Numbered from the stretch's first letter, positions 1-10,324 are shown. The stretch is DNA of 64,000 nucleotides from Serripes groenlandicus (GCA_031761405.1 JASEVX010000010.1:6760453-6824452); one strand, 5' to 3'. The notes: generated from the letters alone by a model not told the origin. Translations and numbers: made by a program.

Positions 1-49
1 TTAATGTTAAACGACACTGGAGTCTGAAATTGAAAATTATATATCTAGT

Positions 50-160
50 TCCTTAAACGACACTAGTGTCTGGTTGCCAGTATCGTTTATGCTAAACGAT
101 ACTAGATTCTGGTTGCCAGTATCGTTTATGCTAAACGATACTAGATACTAGACACTAGAC
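50..160. repeat. Short tandem repeat with internal palindrome
   Basis: About 39 bp repeated roughly twice plus partial copies. Each unit holds the inverted repeat ATCGTTTA-TGC-TAAACGAT, so each can fold into a small hairpin. No gene is seen. Confidence 0.7.
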
Positions 161-164
161 ACCA

Positions 165-290
165 ACTTCACCTTACCGCGGAGCACTTGATCTTGATCCC
201 TGTGTAATTAAACAAGTTCTAGGCTAGGAACTGTGCCTTGCCCAAGTACACGTCATCATGACCGCCGTCAGCGGGGATCGTACCCTGGAC
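165..290 (-). mobile_element. SINE-A fragment (diverged)
   Basis: Read on the minus strand this resembles the body of the SINE-A copies at 22.4, 34.7 and 57.1 kb: a TTGGGCAAGGCAC block, then CCTAGCCTAG, then a variant of CAGGGATCATGA. The tRNA-like head and the tail are degraded. It is the most diverged SINE-A trace in the window. Confidence 0.55.
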
Positions 291-313
291 ACCTTCACGC
301 TTACCGAGCGCCT

Positions 314-719
314 ACGAAAAAGAAGATGATCAAAAAAGGAGAAGTAGTAGAAGAAGAAGTAGAAAAAGAAGAAGAACATGATGAAAAAGGATAAGTAGAA
401 GAAGGAGTAGAAGATGATGAAAAGGGAGTAGTAGTAGTAGAAGAAGAAGAAGACGGTAAAAAGAGGAAAAGTTGGAGAAGAAGAAAGCAGAGAGGAAGAA
501 GAAGAAGAAGAAGAAGATGGTGCAAAAAGTGATTATAAGAAGCAGAAGAGTATGAAAAAGGAGAAGTAGTAGAAGAAGAAGAAAACGATAAAAAGTGAGA
601 AATAGTAGAAGAAGAAGAAGAAGAAGAAGAAGAAGAAGAAGAAGAAGAAGAAGAAGAAGAAGAAGAAGAAGAAGAAGAAGAAGAAGAAGAAGAAGAAGAA
701 GAAGAAGAAGAAGAAGAAG

Positions 720-750
<31 letters not shown>
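314..750. repeat. (GAA)n microsatellite, perfect core 605-749
   Basis: A purine-only stretch of imperfect GAA/GTA/GAT triplets ends in about 48 uninterrupted GAA repeats. Apparent long poly-Ser, poly-Leu, poly-Phe and poly-Arg reading frames here come from the microsatellite and are not genes. A homopurine GAA tract of this length can adopt triplex DNA (general knowledge). It abuts the distal side of the element at 840-1979. Confidence 0.95.
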
Positions 751-839
751 TGTAGGCATAGGCCATCAGTAGTTGGGCAAGGACTGGTTGCGTATTGATG
801 GTTGCACTGACTTTCACCTATTGACCTTAAAACTCTTTG

Positions 840-1979
840 ATTAATGATCATGACTAATGTCCATATCAAGTTTGATGAACTTAGGTACAACTAGTTCAAA
901 GTTATTGCAAAAAATAGTGTTCTTTTCGTTAAAGGTCAAAGTGACCTTGACCTTTGACCTCATGATCCCATGACCTGTTTGAGTCAAGTGCTGATCATGA
1001 CCATTACCCAAACTAAGTTTCAGAGTCATAGGCCTAAGCAATCAGTAGGTTTAAAGCAAGGAATGTTTCTGTATTGAAGGTCACAGTGAACTTGACCTTT
1101 GACCTATTGACTCCAAACTCTCTAAGCATCACCAACTTGCTATGATGTATGTCCATATCAAGTTTGAAGATCATAGGCCTATGTGTATGTAAGTTATAAG
1201 GGTAAATGCTAGCTTTCACAAAAACTTTAACCATTAACTGTTTCTTTACAGAAAGCTCACAGTGACCTTGACCTTTGACCTAGTAACTCTAAACTCTCTA
1301 GGCAAAACCAACTTGAAGATCACAGGCCTAAGTGTATGTTAGTTATAAGGGTAAATGCTAGATTGCACGAAAACTTTAACCATAAACTGTTTCCATATAG
1401 AAGGTCACAGTGACCTTGACCTTTGACCTACTGACTCCAATGTTTATAGGCATCACCAACTTGCTATCAATAATGTCCATACAAAGTTTAAAGACCAAAA
1501 GCCTAGGCGTATGTTAGTTATAAGCGTAAATGCTAGCTTGCACAAAAACTTTAACCAAGAACTGTTTCTATATAGAAAGTTACAGTGACCTTGACCATTG
1601 ACCTACTGACTCCAAACTGTGTAGGCATCACCAACTTGCTATGAAGTATGTCCATACCAAGTTTGAAGATCATTGACCTAGGCGTATGTAAGTTATAAGG
1701 GTAAATGCTAGCTTGCACAAAAACTTTAACCATGAACTGTTTCTATATAGAAAGTAACAGTGACGTTGACCTTTGACCTACTGACTCCAAACTGTGTAGG
1801 CATCACCAACTTGCTATGAAGTATGTCCATACCAAGTTTGAAGATCATTGGCCTAGGCATGTGTAAGTTATAAGGGTAAATGCTAGCTTGCACACAAACT
1901 TTAACCAACGGCGACACCGACGCCGACGCTGGGGTGACTACAATAGCTCCCCTTATTCTTCGAATAGTCGAGCTAAAAA
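840..1979 (-). mobile_element. Hairpin-headed Helitron-like element with ~175-bp core repeats
   Basis: Read on the minus strand, the element starts at ~1979 with a hairpin head (AGCTCGACTATTCGAAG...GAGCT), then a GGCGTCGGCGTC-like block, then about six tandem cores. Core landmarks lie at 936, 1082, 1258, 1406, 1581 and 1756, a period near 175 bp with two shortened units. Each core holds TGACCTTGACCTTTGACC or a variant. The same head occurs at 62098 with an unrelated core. There is no coding capacity. Helitron/Helentron or bivalve 'pearl'-like assignment is by architecture only. Confidence 0.65.
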
Positions 1980-2210
1980 GGAGAAGTAGAAGGAAAAGAA
2001 GAAAGTGAAGGTGCAAAAGGAGAAATAGAAGAAGAAAAAGAAGATGCTGAAGACGGAGAAGAATTAGAAGCAGAAGATGATGAAGTAGAAGAAGTAGTAA
2101 AAGAAGTAGAAGATGATGATGAAGGATAAGTAGAATAAGAAGAAAATGAAGAAGAATGAGTAGAAGAATAACAAGAAAACAAAAACAGGAACAAGAGGAA
2201 GAAGACTAAG
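1978..2210. repeat. Degenerate GAA-rich tract
   Basis: Imperfect purine-rich triplets (GAA, GTA, GAT) without a long perfect run. The tract abuts the hairpin head of the neighbouring element, mirroring the GAA tract on its other side. A serine-rich minus-strand reading frame here is an artefact of composition. Confidence 0.8.
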
Positions 2211-2215
2211 AATTT

Positions 2216-2765
2216 TATTTCAATATTTGTTTGAACGCATCACCATTGTACACTAGCCTATATTGGGAATATTATGTTTCAGTAATACGGGACCGAAGGT
2301 CGAGAGTGTTGTCAAAGTCATCATATTTCAGTGACGTACCATTGCCATATTTGGTATCGTATTTGAGGCTAGTCAAATACGGAATCTGAATCCGTCGTGT
2401 TTAAACTGCGCATGACCACATTTCATTTACGAAAATAGACAACAGTGTTTATTTTCATGAGAATGATAGATGAGTCTTTTTCTGTTTTTAAATGATTTAA
2501 TGCAATATACGGTCAAATTATTCAAACCTTTTATTTGTTTGCTTTCCAAAAGAGATTTTTCGGTATATTGTAAACGATAGGCTACTGTCGTTGTTTCTTC
2601 GGTCCACCCTCTTCTGTTGGATAGTGATTTAAACTAGTCTTCAAAAACAATAACAGTTTACTATGTGATCAGTAATTGTGCCACACTATTATCAACTCTA
2701 TTCACAGTTACGCTTCTATCATTTATAGAGACTCGCCATATGTTTGACAATATAATTTAAAAATG
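2216..2765. other. No gene recognised
   Basis: AT-rich sequence without a supported reading frame. Around 2365-2420, a stretch with TACGGAAT, AATC, GTCGTGT and ACTGCGCATG resembles a stretch at about 54615-54660, so this may be a remnant of a low-copy repeat. Confidence 0.5.
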
Positions 2766-2948
2766 GCCTCCCCAAACTCGGTCAACATTCTTTCCGAAGT
2801 TTGACAAAGGTGACGGTGATAAGCGTCATTTGTCTTCCAACAATGGGCTATGTGGAAACGCAGCCAGTTCCTTGGAAATAATGTGTTGTCGAGTACTGGT
2901 GTGAGAAAGTCAGGAAACATATGAGTAGGTAACTGGCCGCCGTAATAT
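2766..2948 (+). mobile_element. SINE-C, 5'-truncated
   Basis: Body and near-tail of SINE-C: the TCGGTCAACATTCTTTCCG block, GTGGAAA-GCAGCCAGTT, the GAGTACTGGTGTG block and AACTGGCCGCCGTAATATGACT. The tRNA-like head and the (AATC)n end are missing. Matches the minus-strand copy at 3251-3545. Confidence 0.75.
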
Positions 2949-3250
2949 GACTAAAACATCGTTGGCTGCTGCAGAGTTGTTGTATATGGGAACTGGAATT
3001 AAACAGTGTCCGAACTCAGAAATTGAAGTTTATTCCGAGGCGTTGGTATTATATTCAATATACATGTCGTTACAATATTTGTGGTGTCGACCATTTGCAC
3101 CATTAGAACTATTTAGAAACATGACAAATTTAAATTTAAATTTAATGTTTGTGCAATTAGTATCTTTAAAAATAGAAATCCAAACTAATATTTTTTTGTA
3201 TAACTGTTATGTAACTGTAAATGGCTTCTTTCCCCCAAATCATACCATTG

Positions 3251-3545
3251 GTTGATTGATTGGTGTTTAACGCCGTTTTTCAACAATTTGTCAGTCATAT
3301 CAGGGCGGCCAGTTCATCTACTCATATGTTTCATGGTTTGCTCACACCAGTTTTCCACACAACATACTTTCCAAACAACTGGCTGATTTTCCATATAGAC
3401 TTTTGTCCATTGGTGAAAGACGAAAGCCGCTTGTCACAGTGACTTTTGTCAAACGTCGGAAAGAATGTTGGCCGAGCTGGAGTTCGAACTCACAAACCCT
3501 GGATTGACAGCCCGCGTCGCTACCGACTGAGCTACCGGGGCTCGA
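3251..3545 (-). mobile_element. SINE-C, near full length
   Basis: On the minus strand the head is tRNA-like, with an A-box-type TAGCTCAGTCGG and a B-box-type GAGTTCGAACTCC, as expected for RNA polymerase III transcription. The body follows, then the tail GAAAAACGGCGTTAAACACC and an AATC-type end. About 295 bp. It is the most complete SINE-C here. The head is read as part of a SINE rather than a tRNA gene because it lacks a pairing acceptor stem and is followed by the SINE body. Confidence 0.85.
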
Positions 3546-3599
3546 CACCCCAATCATACCAAGAGTCAGTCTCGTCAATGATAAAAAGCCGGGGAATTA

Positions 3600-4491
3600 T
3601 CGATAATCAGACGCAAATTTACTTACATGGACAAAAGTATATTTTTAACATTGTATAAATCATTAGTGAGATCGCATCTAGATTATGGCAACTTAATATT
3701 CTATCCGTCCACAAAGAAGAACAAACAAGTACTTGAAAATGCACAAAGGAGAGCTACAAGACTAGTGCCTGAATTACGAGGCTTATCGTACAGCGAACGT
3801 CTCATTGAATTGAACCTGCCATTATTTGATTACCGTAGAAAAATATTTGACATTATTCAAGTGTTCAAAATTGTACATAAAATTGATCACATTGACATGG
3901 ACGTATTTTTTACATACTCGAAAGCCGTGAGCAAAGACTATGTAAAATGTGCCAATCAAACTCTGTAGAAGACGAAACTCATTTTTTGATAAAATGTGAT
4001 TTTTATATAGACATTCGAAATGACATATTCCTAGAACAGCTAAATGACTCAACTTTTAATGTATTAAGTGATCAGGAAAAATTGTCACTTCTGATCAATG
4101 CTCACCCCCGTAAATGTGCGAAATTTATCGTAAAGAGCTACCTTAGGAGGAGGTCGTCTATGTATGGTAGATGAATTACCTTGGGAGTAAACCCTTTTTA
4201 CCCCCAGTAAATTAGCTACCATGAAGCATTAAGGAAGATCGGGTTTCACTGTGTGAAAATAGACATTGCACAATGGGGGCGATGTCTTATTCTACAGTGT
4301 TACCGAATTAGTATAGTTGTAAATAACTCTTATCATGTGACTTGATTAGTTATTATGTATATATGTTATGGTGACTTATAGGCCTAAAGGGCCGGGTGTG
4401 GTAAATTTTGTATAAAATGTGTTATTCATGTATGTAAATTCACACAGGTCACGTAAATAAACAATTTTCTTATCTTATCTTATCTTACTCG
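3600..4491 (+). mobile_element. Non-LTR retrotransposon 3' end (RT tail, 3' UTR, TTATC tail)
   Basis: The frame at 3627-3968 encodes the C-terminal part of a LINE reverse transcriptase (LYKSLVRSHLDYGNLIF, then QRRATRLVPELRGLSYSERL and LPLFDYRRKIFDIIQVFKI), the pattern of CR1/L2/Jockey-type elements after the polymerase core. A second frame, 3947-4174, encodes a Cys-His segment (CQSNSVEDETHFLIKC) and ends SYLRRRSSMYGR. The two frames are offset, so the copy is broken. A ~300-bp 3' UTR ends in (TTATC)n at ~4468-4489. A second copy of the same 3' end lies at 44113-44560 on the minus strand. Confidence 0.85.
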
Positions 4492-4690
4492 GACAACAAT
4501 CATCTTAGGGGTCATAACCAAAAACTTATTAAACCTAGAGCAATTAAACTCTTTCGCTCACCGAAACATACAGGTGTGGAACAATTTACCGGCGAAAGAG
4601 GTTAACTCAAAATCAGTGATACAATTTAAAACAAAATTGGACAAACTGTGGCAAGACAGAAGATTTTACCTGTCCCAGGTATATTAGTGC
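4492..4690 (+). mobile_element. LINE RT C-terminal remnant (second family)
   Basis: Two adjacent frames read HLRGHNQKLIKPRAIKLF and, after a frameshift near 4570, VWNNLPAKEVNSKSVIQF followed by KTKLDKLWQDRRFYL and a stop. This RGH...LWN-LP...F-LD-W layout is typical of the extreme C terminus of CR1-like reverse transcriptases. It begins directly after the TTATC tail of the preceding element, so that element probably inserted into or next to this one. Confidence 0.75.
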
Positions 4691-4947
4691 ACAAACCGGG
4701 CCGGAGAACTGGGAAACGAAATTGAGGGGAAGTATAAGCATAAAGGGCTTAAAAAGTTTCCCAGAAGACAAAAGACAAAAGTATTGCCAAAGTCGATATA
4801 TCGAGCCTCCTTCAATATTTACCTTGAGTATACATATAACGAAACGTTTTAATTGATTACTAGTACACTCTATGTGCGAATATGGGCAAAAATGTGATTA
4901 TTTTTTTTGTAAATTTTGGTATAATAATTGGATAGTTAAAAAAAAAA

Positions 4948-5040
4948 ATCTCATTTGAGCAATTTCTCTTTTTGTCATAATGTTTTCAAAAGTCGTCCGC
5001 TGCAGAGGCGCCAAAATGTATGTGTATGGGGTAAAGGGTT
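4948..5040 (-). mobile_element. MITE-1 fragment
   Basis: One hairpin arm (GAGCAATTTCTC... CATAATGTTTTC), the GTCGTCCGCTGCAGAGGCG block and a degraded GGGTAAAGGGTT end. In this annotation '+' MITE-1 copies have the TGACGCCTCTGCAGCAG arm on the left; here it is on the right. Confidence 0.7.
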
Positions 5041-5205
5041 ATGGTATTGACTGAAGTTCAATGAAGGCAAATATTTGCGTTACAGTTCAAATCGGTCATA
5101 CCAAGTTCAAGTCTGCGTTTATATGTATACCTGTTAAACATATATCCAATTTCATTAAAATAAGACCAACATAATACTTCGCTGTACGTGTATTGGATTT
5201 GAAAA
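5034..5205 (+). repeat. Dispersed repeat; inverted partner at 56495-56695
   Basis: Shares in inverted orientation GGGTTATGGTATTGACTGA, GCAAATATTTGC, the AAACATATATCCAATTTCAT block and CATAATACTTCGCTGTACGT with 56495-56695. Both copies lie beside MITE-1 material. The family is not recognised. A 72-codon minus-strand reading frame across it has no recognisable domain. Confidence 0.65.
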
Positions 5206-5289
5206 ACCGGCATAAATGATCGTCTCGAATTGACCTCATACATAATCACATGCTTCGTGTGTATGTCCAGGGACATATATAAGAGGAAT

Positions 5290-6555
5290 ATACACCTGTT
5301 ATCTGGTTAAAATACCACACATAGAAATAAAATTGTCCAAATTTTCACATTTTGTAGCAAATATAACTTTGAAGTCACATTTGGCACATAAACAAAGAAT
5401 ACATATTCTGAAAGCTTAACATTTCAACTTAAGTTAGAGATACAATGAATTACTGGAATTTCTTTGTATTTTGAACAATGACTGTTTTAAACGACACCGG
5501 TATTGGGACTTCTGAATTATATTATATCTTTCCAAAAATTAATAGACTGACATTTTTCATACGGATAACATATTATCAAAACCTGTAATATATTAAAACA
5601 TTTTTACCTACTGCAATAGAAGAATGTTTAAACTTCCAGAAAATATTTTTTTCATTTTCATATCTTGAATAGTTTTTGAGTTTTACTTGCTACACATGTC
5701 GGCACGGGTGATATTTTAGTATATAATTTAGTTACTTATCCCTCTTATCTACGTCCCTGGTATGTCCCATGATACAACAAACGTATAATATGCTATATAC
5801 AATCGGAGAATCAGCGACTATAACAATCGATAACTTAAATTACATGAGTATAAGTGTTTACTCAATAACAATTTTATTTTGCATAAATTTAAAAAGGCAC
5901 TTATCAAGTTTTCAGGACAAATATCTCCTGAATATAAATATATTTTTTTATTAGTTTTATAATAATATTTTGGTCCTTTTTAACTTTGAATACAGTTAAC
6001 CTAATTTCCCTCTTTATTACATATAAACGGTTAAGAAAACGGTATTTTTCCGCTAATTTTTACATGTTCTTCAGTGAATATCTTTTTTTAGAAATAAAAC
6101 ATTAACAGGGCACTTACGGTATAATGTAGTAAATTCATTTACCTTTTATTTGACATATATTTTATTAAAATAATGTAATGAAATTTTGGTCCTTTTTAGC
6201 ATTTTCTACAAGTACTACTAACGTTTTAGGGTAACATTTACGTTTCCGTGATTGCTAGCGAAAGCTTCCGATGATTACCGACCATTGCCGGACGATTTAT
6301 GATGGGGCATATATCTATTTATTACCCCCGCTGTGCAGACTGTGTATATTGCGTTATCTTACATATATATCAGCATGTAATATTTAACCTAAATTCGATG
6401 CAATAAAATGTAAATATGGACACAAGCAGACGGATATTAGCCCCAGTTACGTATTTTAGGGGAAAAATGCGATTGCATCAGAACGGATAAATGTCAACAT
6501 TTCTTAATATTATCCTATCTAAAATAAAATGGATGATTTGCAGTTGGCTGTCCTC
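5290..6555. other. No gene recognised, AT-rich
   Basis: Strongly AT-rich, with frequent homopolymer T and A runs and stops in all frames. No repeat family from elsewhere in the window was recognised. A 61-codon frame at 5769-5954 is hydrophobic by composition only. Confidence 0.5.
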
Positions 6556-6594
6556 AGCCGTGTGTTCCATAGTCAACAAACCTAAAACCCTGTT

Positions 6595-6800
6595 TTGCGA
6601 AACCTATATAGGTTTCGTCGATAAACCGTTCCTTAGTCGGTAAACCAAACCTGTCTCACGTTACGGAACATAGCGCAAATATGAGGTAGTATAAAATACC
6701 CATAATGCTTCACTATAACGACTCCCCGTTTACAAAACATTGAAAACGCCACCGCCTCGTTATTTTTGATTTTATTGGAAGCCGCCAGTAGGCGGCTTCC
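6595..6800. repeat. Two short hairpins
   Basis: CGAAACCTATATAGGTTTCG at about 6599-6618 is a 20-bp perfect palindrome. GGAAGCCGCC-AGTA-GGCGGCTTCC at 6777-6800 is a perfect 10-bp stem with a 4-nt loop. Both probably belong to degraded inverted-repeat elements; outer ends were not resolved. Confidence 0.6.
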
Positions 6801-7469
6801 TTGAGGAATTTAGCACAAGGAGATATATAGACCTGTCAGTGTGACCACATATCGGGATATCTCTTCGTCCTTACTAAGTATATTGATTTAAGGTAAATGA
6901 CTCTTTATACATCCCTTTTACACTATTTTACAAATTTAAAAAAAAAGGACAAAGGCCGGTATTTTAAATTAATGTATGTACATTTTTAGTTAAGCGAAAT
7001 TCATACTGTATCTAATCTTAACAGAAAAATAGAGAACCATTCTTTTGAATTGATTACCTGCCTCATACGCTCCAAAAATTGCGCTAAATGTAGTCTGGTT
7101 CCTTACATCCTATGATATATTACGCAGTAATTAGAGGAAGAAGCCACTATCCAATTGCTATACTGCTTTCGAAAAGTCGGTTTACGTCTATAACCAATTG
7201 AATTCCTACGCCAAAATCGAGTTATGATTGGTTATAATCTGCCTTTTCAACGATTTCATTGGTTCGACCGAATCACGAAAACCATCCACTTGCATTAATG
7301 AATGAGACAAAATGGTCCAAACGAATGAAACAAATTATGAACTATGATTGACCTCAATGTCAGTGTTGTTAGGTAACGTCAACCGTGATGTCACCCCACC
7401 AGTTTACAACAGTCGATTTATATAGAGAAATATGCAAATCACTGTAAATAAAAGTATAGTTATTGATAG
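6801..7469. other. No gene recognised
   Basis: AT-rich, with several CCAAT/ATTGG pentamers around 7155-7265 but no supported reading frame or repeat copy. Confidence 0.45.
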
Positions 7470-7570
7470 GAGTCGAAACCATTGTGGCAAAAGTAGAAAT
7501 TGCCTACGATAAACATTTTTTTCTTTTGTCACGATGTTTTCGAATGTCGTTTGCTGCACATGCATCTGTA
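7470..7570 (-). mobile_element. Degenerate MITE-1 core
   Basis: GTCGAAACCATTGTGGCAAAAG, AGAAATTGC, then CTTTTGTCACGATGTTTTCG and GTCGTTTGCTGCA: both hairpin arms and one subterminal block survive, strongly diverged. Terminal TTAA ends are not recognisable. Confidence 0.55.
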
Positions 7571-8104
7571 AGCGGAATTTGTTACATCCTTCCCATGAAA
7601 GCGGAATCCTTTCCGTGATACTATAACAGTCGAATATTGAAAATATTTCTGAAAATAAGGCTACTGCTGACAATTAGCAATTCATGCTTTTTACACAATG
7701 ATTTCAAACACGTTTCAAATCAATTCATTCAATATTTAAACGTTTCACTATGGACATTCTTTTACGCCTTTTCCCTTCTGGACAAATTTTGAATAATGGG
7801 TCCGTCACCCCATAACGTTCTGGTCAACGTTCTCTGAATTGTTCAATCGTTCTAGGGTGAGGTGGACACATCTGGCGTGTGCCTAACGTGTGACTAACGC
7901 ATGACTAGCGTGTGACTAACGCATGAGGGGCGTGTAACAGCGACCAAGTAAGACACTCCTGAAAACTATTAGCGTGTGCTGACGTGTCACTGGCACTCGA
8001 CGAACGATTAGTCAACGTTAGACGAGCGTGTTGAGCGTGTGACGAACGTGTGAATAACGACAGAATAGCGTTTTACTTGCGTGTGGGTATTATGGTCAAA
8101 CGGG

Positions 8105-8111
8105 TATAAAA
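8105..8111 (+). promoter_or_regulatory. TATA box ahead of the MADF-like frame
   Basis: TATAAAA lies 56 bp upstream of the ATG at 8167, a plausible RNA polymerase II core promoter spacing with initiation near 8135. Function is inferred from motif and position only. Confidence 0.45.
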
Positions 8112-8166
8112 CGCTGGAAAATCATAGTGGATTCAGTTGTTCTTCTGAGATTGAACAGTGAACATC

Positions 8167-8534
8167 ATGCCGCCAAGGCGAAAAAAAGGTGTGCGGGGTG
8201 TTTCTGCTACTAGCGCTGCAAGTAAGAAGAGTGCAACGCCTATTTCTCTAGCAATGTCTTCGGTTCAAGAACAACACTACGAGGAAGAGCCCATCCGAGG
8301 TGTGACACACCATGTGACACCCCCTGAAGACCCTGAAGACCCCAATGAGGACGTTCCGACCATGGCAAAGAGAGGGAAGAAGCAGAGGAAGGGCAGCAGG
8401 ACCGGGCGGTGGAGGATAGTCTGGTGGAGTTTTTCCGCGAAAACGGACTGCTGTGGAACTCCCAGAAGACAGAATACAGGAACAATGAGAAGGCGGCGAG
8501 GTCCCTCGATGTGCTCAGCTATATTATTGCATAA
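8167..8534 (+). pseudogene. MADF-like DNA-binding protein remnant of the Harbinger-type element
   Basis: From the ATG at 8167 the frame reads a basic N terminus (MPPRRKKGVRG) and a Ser/Ala then Pro/Glu-rich linker. Around 8350-8411 the meaningful frame changes: the other frame reads an acidic stretch, then EDSLVEFFRENGLLWN and SQKTEYRNNEKAARSLDVL and stops at 8532-8534. That segment fits the first half of a MADF (Myb/SANT-like) domain: acidic start, hydrophobic-FF-x-ENxxLW, then Y+N. PIF/Harbinger elements typically encode a second, MADF or Myb-like protein that helps the transposase. Here it is frameshifted and truncated, so non-functional unless spliced. Staying in the first frame gives a 165-codon basic product that I regard as spurious after the shift. 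Confidence 0.6.
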
Positions 8535-8917
8535 AATCTATGTTTTACGCCCGCTTAAGGGATACAGAAACATTGCAAAAGCCGGGCGTAAACGGCGAGA
8601 AAACGTGTATAAACAAAGCGATTCTCGCGCGTACGTGCCGTTTCAGACCGGTTAGATGTTTTACATATGCATTACCCGGGCACCGTTAGTAAACAAAACA
8701 TGGACGCTGCATCTCCCCTAGAATAGGAGCAATTTGTTGGGTTAACAATAACATCAGCTTCTTTAACTCGATAATCGGTAACATGCACTAGATTCACAGT
8801 TAAAGAGCATTAAATAATCCAAAACCATTTATTTAATTCGACCCGTGTCGAGTCAGCGATGGCAACCTTGATGAAGGCCCGGTTCGTGGATATGTAAAAC
8901 ATTACTTGTTTACTTTA

Positions 8918-8943
8918 TGACGTCACATGTGTTTATGACGTCA
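8918..8943 (+). promoter_or_regulatory. Tandem CRE motifs (TGACGTCA x2)
   Basis: Two perfect TGACGTCA octamers at 8918-8925 and 8936-8943, each inside TATGACGTCACATGYGTT, so an 18-bp direct duplication. They match the CREB/ATF consensus. They lie inside the Harbinger-type element; regulatory use is unproven. Confidence 0.5.
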
Positions 8944-9045
8944 CATGCGTTATCGGGTCATGTTCATCGGCGGTTATCGTACAACTGAACGTTACAGCGG
9001 ACTATATGTTGGATGTTTGCTCTTATTTTATGCAATAATAGCGAA

Positions 9046-9176
9046 AATACACATTTTCTCGGGCGTGAACATCTGCGGACGCCCTTAAAATGTGTTTATG
9101 CCCTCGTGCTTCGCACTCGGGCATAAACACATTTTGCGGGCGTCCGCAGATGTTCACGCCCTCGAAAATGTGTATT
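9046..9176. repeat. 131-bp near-perfect palindrome
   Basis: Arms of about 62 bp (AATACACATTTTC... GGGCGTGAACATCTGCGGAC...) pair around 9111 with only a few mismatches, mostly dinucleotide swaps. Inside the Harbinger-type element, it would form a very long hairpin in RNA or a cruciform in DNA. No second copy is in this window. Confidence 0.85.
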
Positions 9177-9884
9177 ATCCCTATATTCAAGTTCAGAACA
9201 TCTACTTCATGCTGGGCTATAGCAAGCATATATACCCTCCTTAGTCTTTCTGGATCCTCCATAGTTGGTGTTCTCTACGGTAGCCCCAAATCAACTGAAC
9301 CGTGCTTAAAAAGCATCGGTTTAGATACCCACATGCATAGACGTTCGGGAAACGCTCAAATGACGATCATTGGACGCCATATGACGTTCGTTTGACGTTA
9401 GTCACACGCTGCGTGCGCTAGGGTCCGTTCAGTGGTCGTTGACAGGTCGCCAGTGACTCGTTCACTGCAAAGCAAACGATTCACAACAACCAAGTAACGC
9501 TAGGGTAACAATTGGCTAACGATAGCCGAATGCGTGCAACGCTCGGCGAACGTTTGTAAAACGTTCCACGAACGTTCTTCAGCGTTCTCCAGCGTTTAAA
9601 ATTAAACGTTGAAGAACGTTGGTCTCCATGAGAACTTTTGTGCATGTTCAAAACTGTTTTTTCGGACCAGCGTTCTCCGTCGATCACCGACGATCACCGG
9701 CGATTACCAGCATTCACCAGCGTTCACACAACGGTCTTCTGGCGCTATACCAGCGACCATGGACGAGTACCAACGTTTCCTCAAACGTCATAGAACGCTG
9801 ACCAGAACGTTATGGTGGGACGGCCCCATAACATGCGAGAGATGAATGATAACGAGCAATTTTGCCTTACATCTAGGGAAAAAT

Positions 9885-10075
9885 ATATAGTTGAAACCTT
9901 TGTAGAAAAAGAGGAAATCGCTCACGATAAGCAATTTTTCCTTTGTCACGATTGTAATGTAAGCGGAAAAGGGTTGAACCGTTTCCGTTATAGCTACTTA
10001 GTTACATACGAATATTGAAAGTATTTTTGCAAACGGAACAATTGCTGACAATGAGCAATTCCTCCTTTTCAAACA
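9885..10075. mobile_element. Degenerate MITE-1 hairpin cores
   Basis: Two eroded hairpins, near 9891-9950 (GTTGAAACC...GAAATCGCTCACGAT...TTTGTCACGAT) and 10018-10070 (CAATTGCTGACAATGAGCAATTCC). They start immediately after the right TAA of the Harbinger-type element. Confidence 0.45.
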
Positions 10076-10324
10076 AAGCTTTGAAATATGAATCATGTTT
10101 TTGTTCTATAATCTAGATAACGAAATTATTATTTTAACCTTTGCCTCCTTTAGACACATGTTAACAAACCTTAACAGATGAATGATAATCAGCAAGTTTG
10201 TCGTTTTCCACAATGTTTTAATCACTATTCAAAATAATACTTTTATTATTTCAGGTCAATATGTTAGCCTTAGTTCAATGTTGTTTGCTGTATATTTAGT
10301 CTTTGTGGTCAAGAGTTAGGACTT

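Larger units (their letters stand above)
7797..9828. mobile_element. PIF/Harbinger-type DNA transposon, 2.03 kb, non-autonomous
   Basis: Terminal inverted repeats match over 37 bp with 4 mismatches. The left end begins TGGGTCCGTCACCCCATAAC and the right end, reverse-complemented, begins TGGGGCCGTCCCACCATAAC; both continue GTTCTGGTCARCGTTCT. TAA flanks both sides (7794-7796 and 9829-9831), a 3-bp duplication as expected for PIF/Harbinger. Subterminal zones (7830-8080 and 9340-9790) are rich in short AACG/CGTTC and CGTGTGA motifs. No DDE transposase is seen. It carries a MADF-like frame, a TATA motif and a giant hairpin. The superfamily call rests on TSD, TIR and MADF cargo. Confidence 0.75.

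Noticed and set aside
301..890. Long poly-Ser, poly-Leu, poly-Phe and poly-Arg reading frames
   Set aside because: They are translations of a GAA microsatellite in several frames.
936..1775. True nuclear-receptor enhancer
   Set aside because: Motifs are within a mobile tandem core; reported as a finding but not annotated as a regulatory site.
2947..3255. 102-codon plus-strand frame
   Set aside because: Starts in one SINE-C and ends at another; no domain.
7404..7673. 89-codon minus-strand frame
   Set aside because: Runs through a degenerate MITE-1 core.
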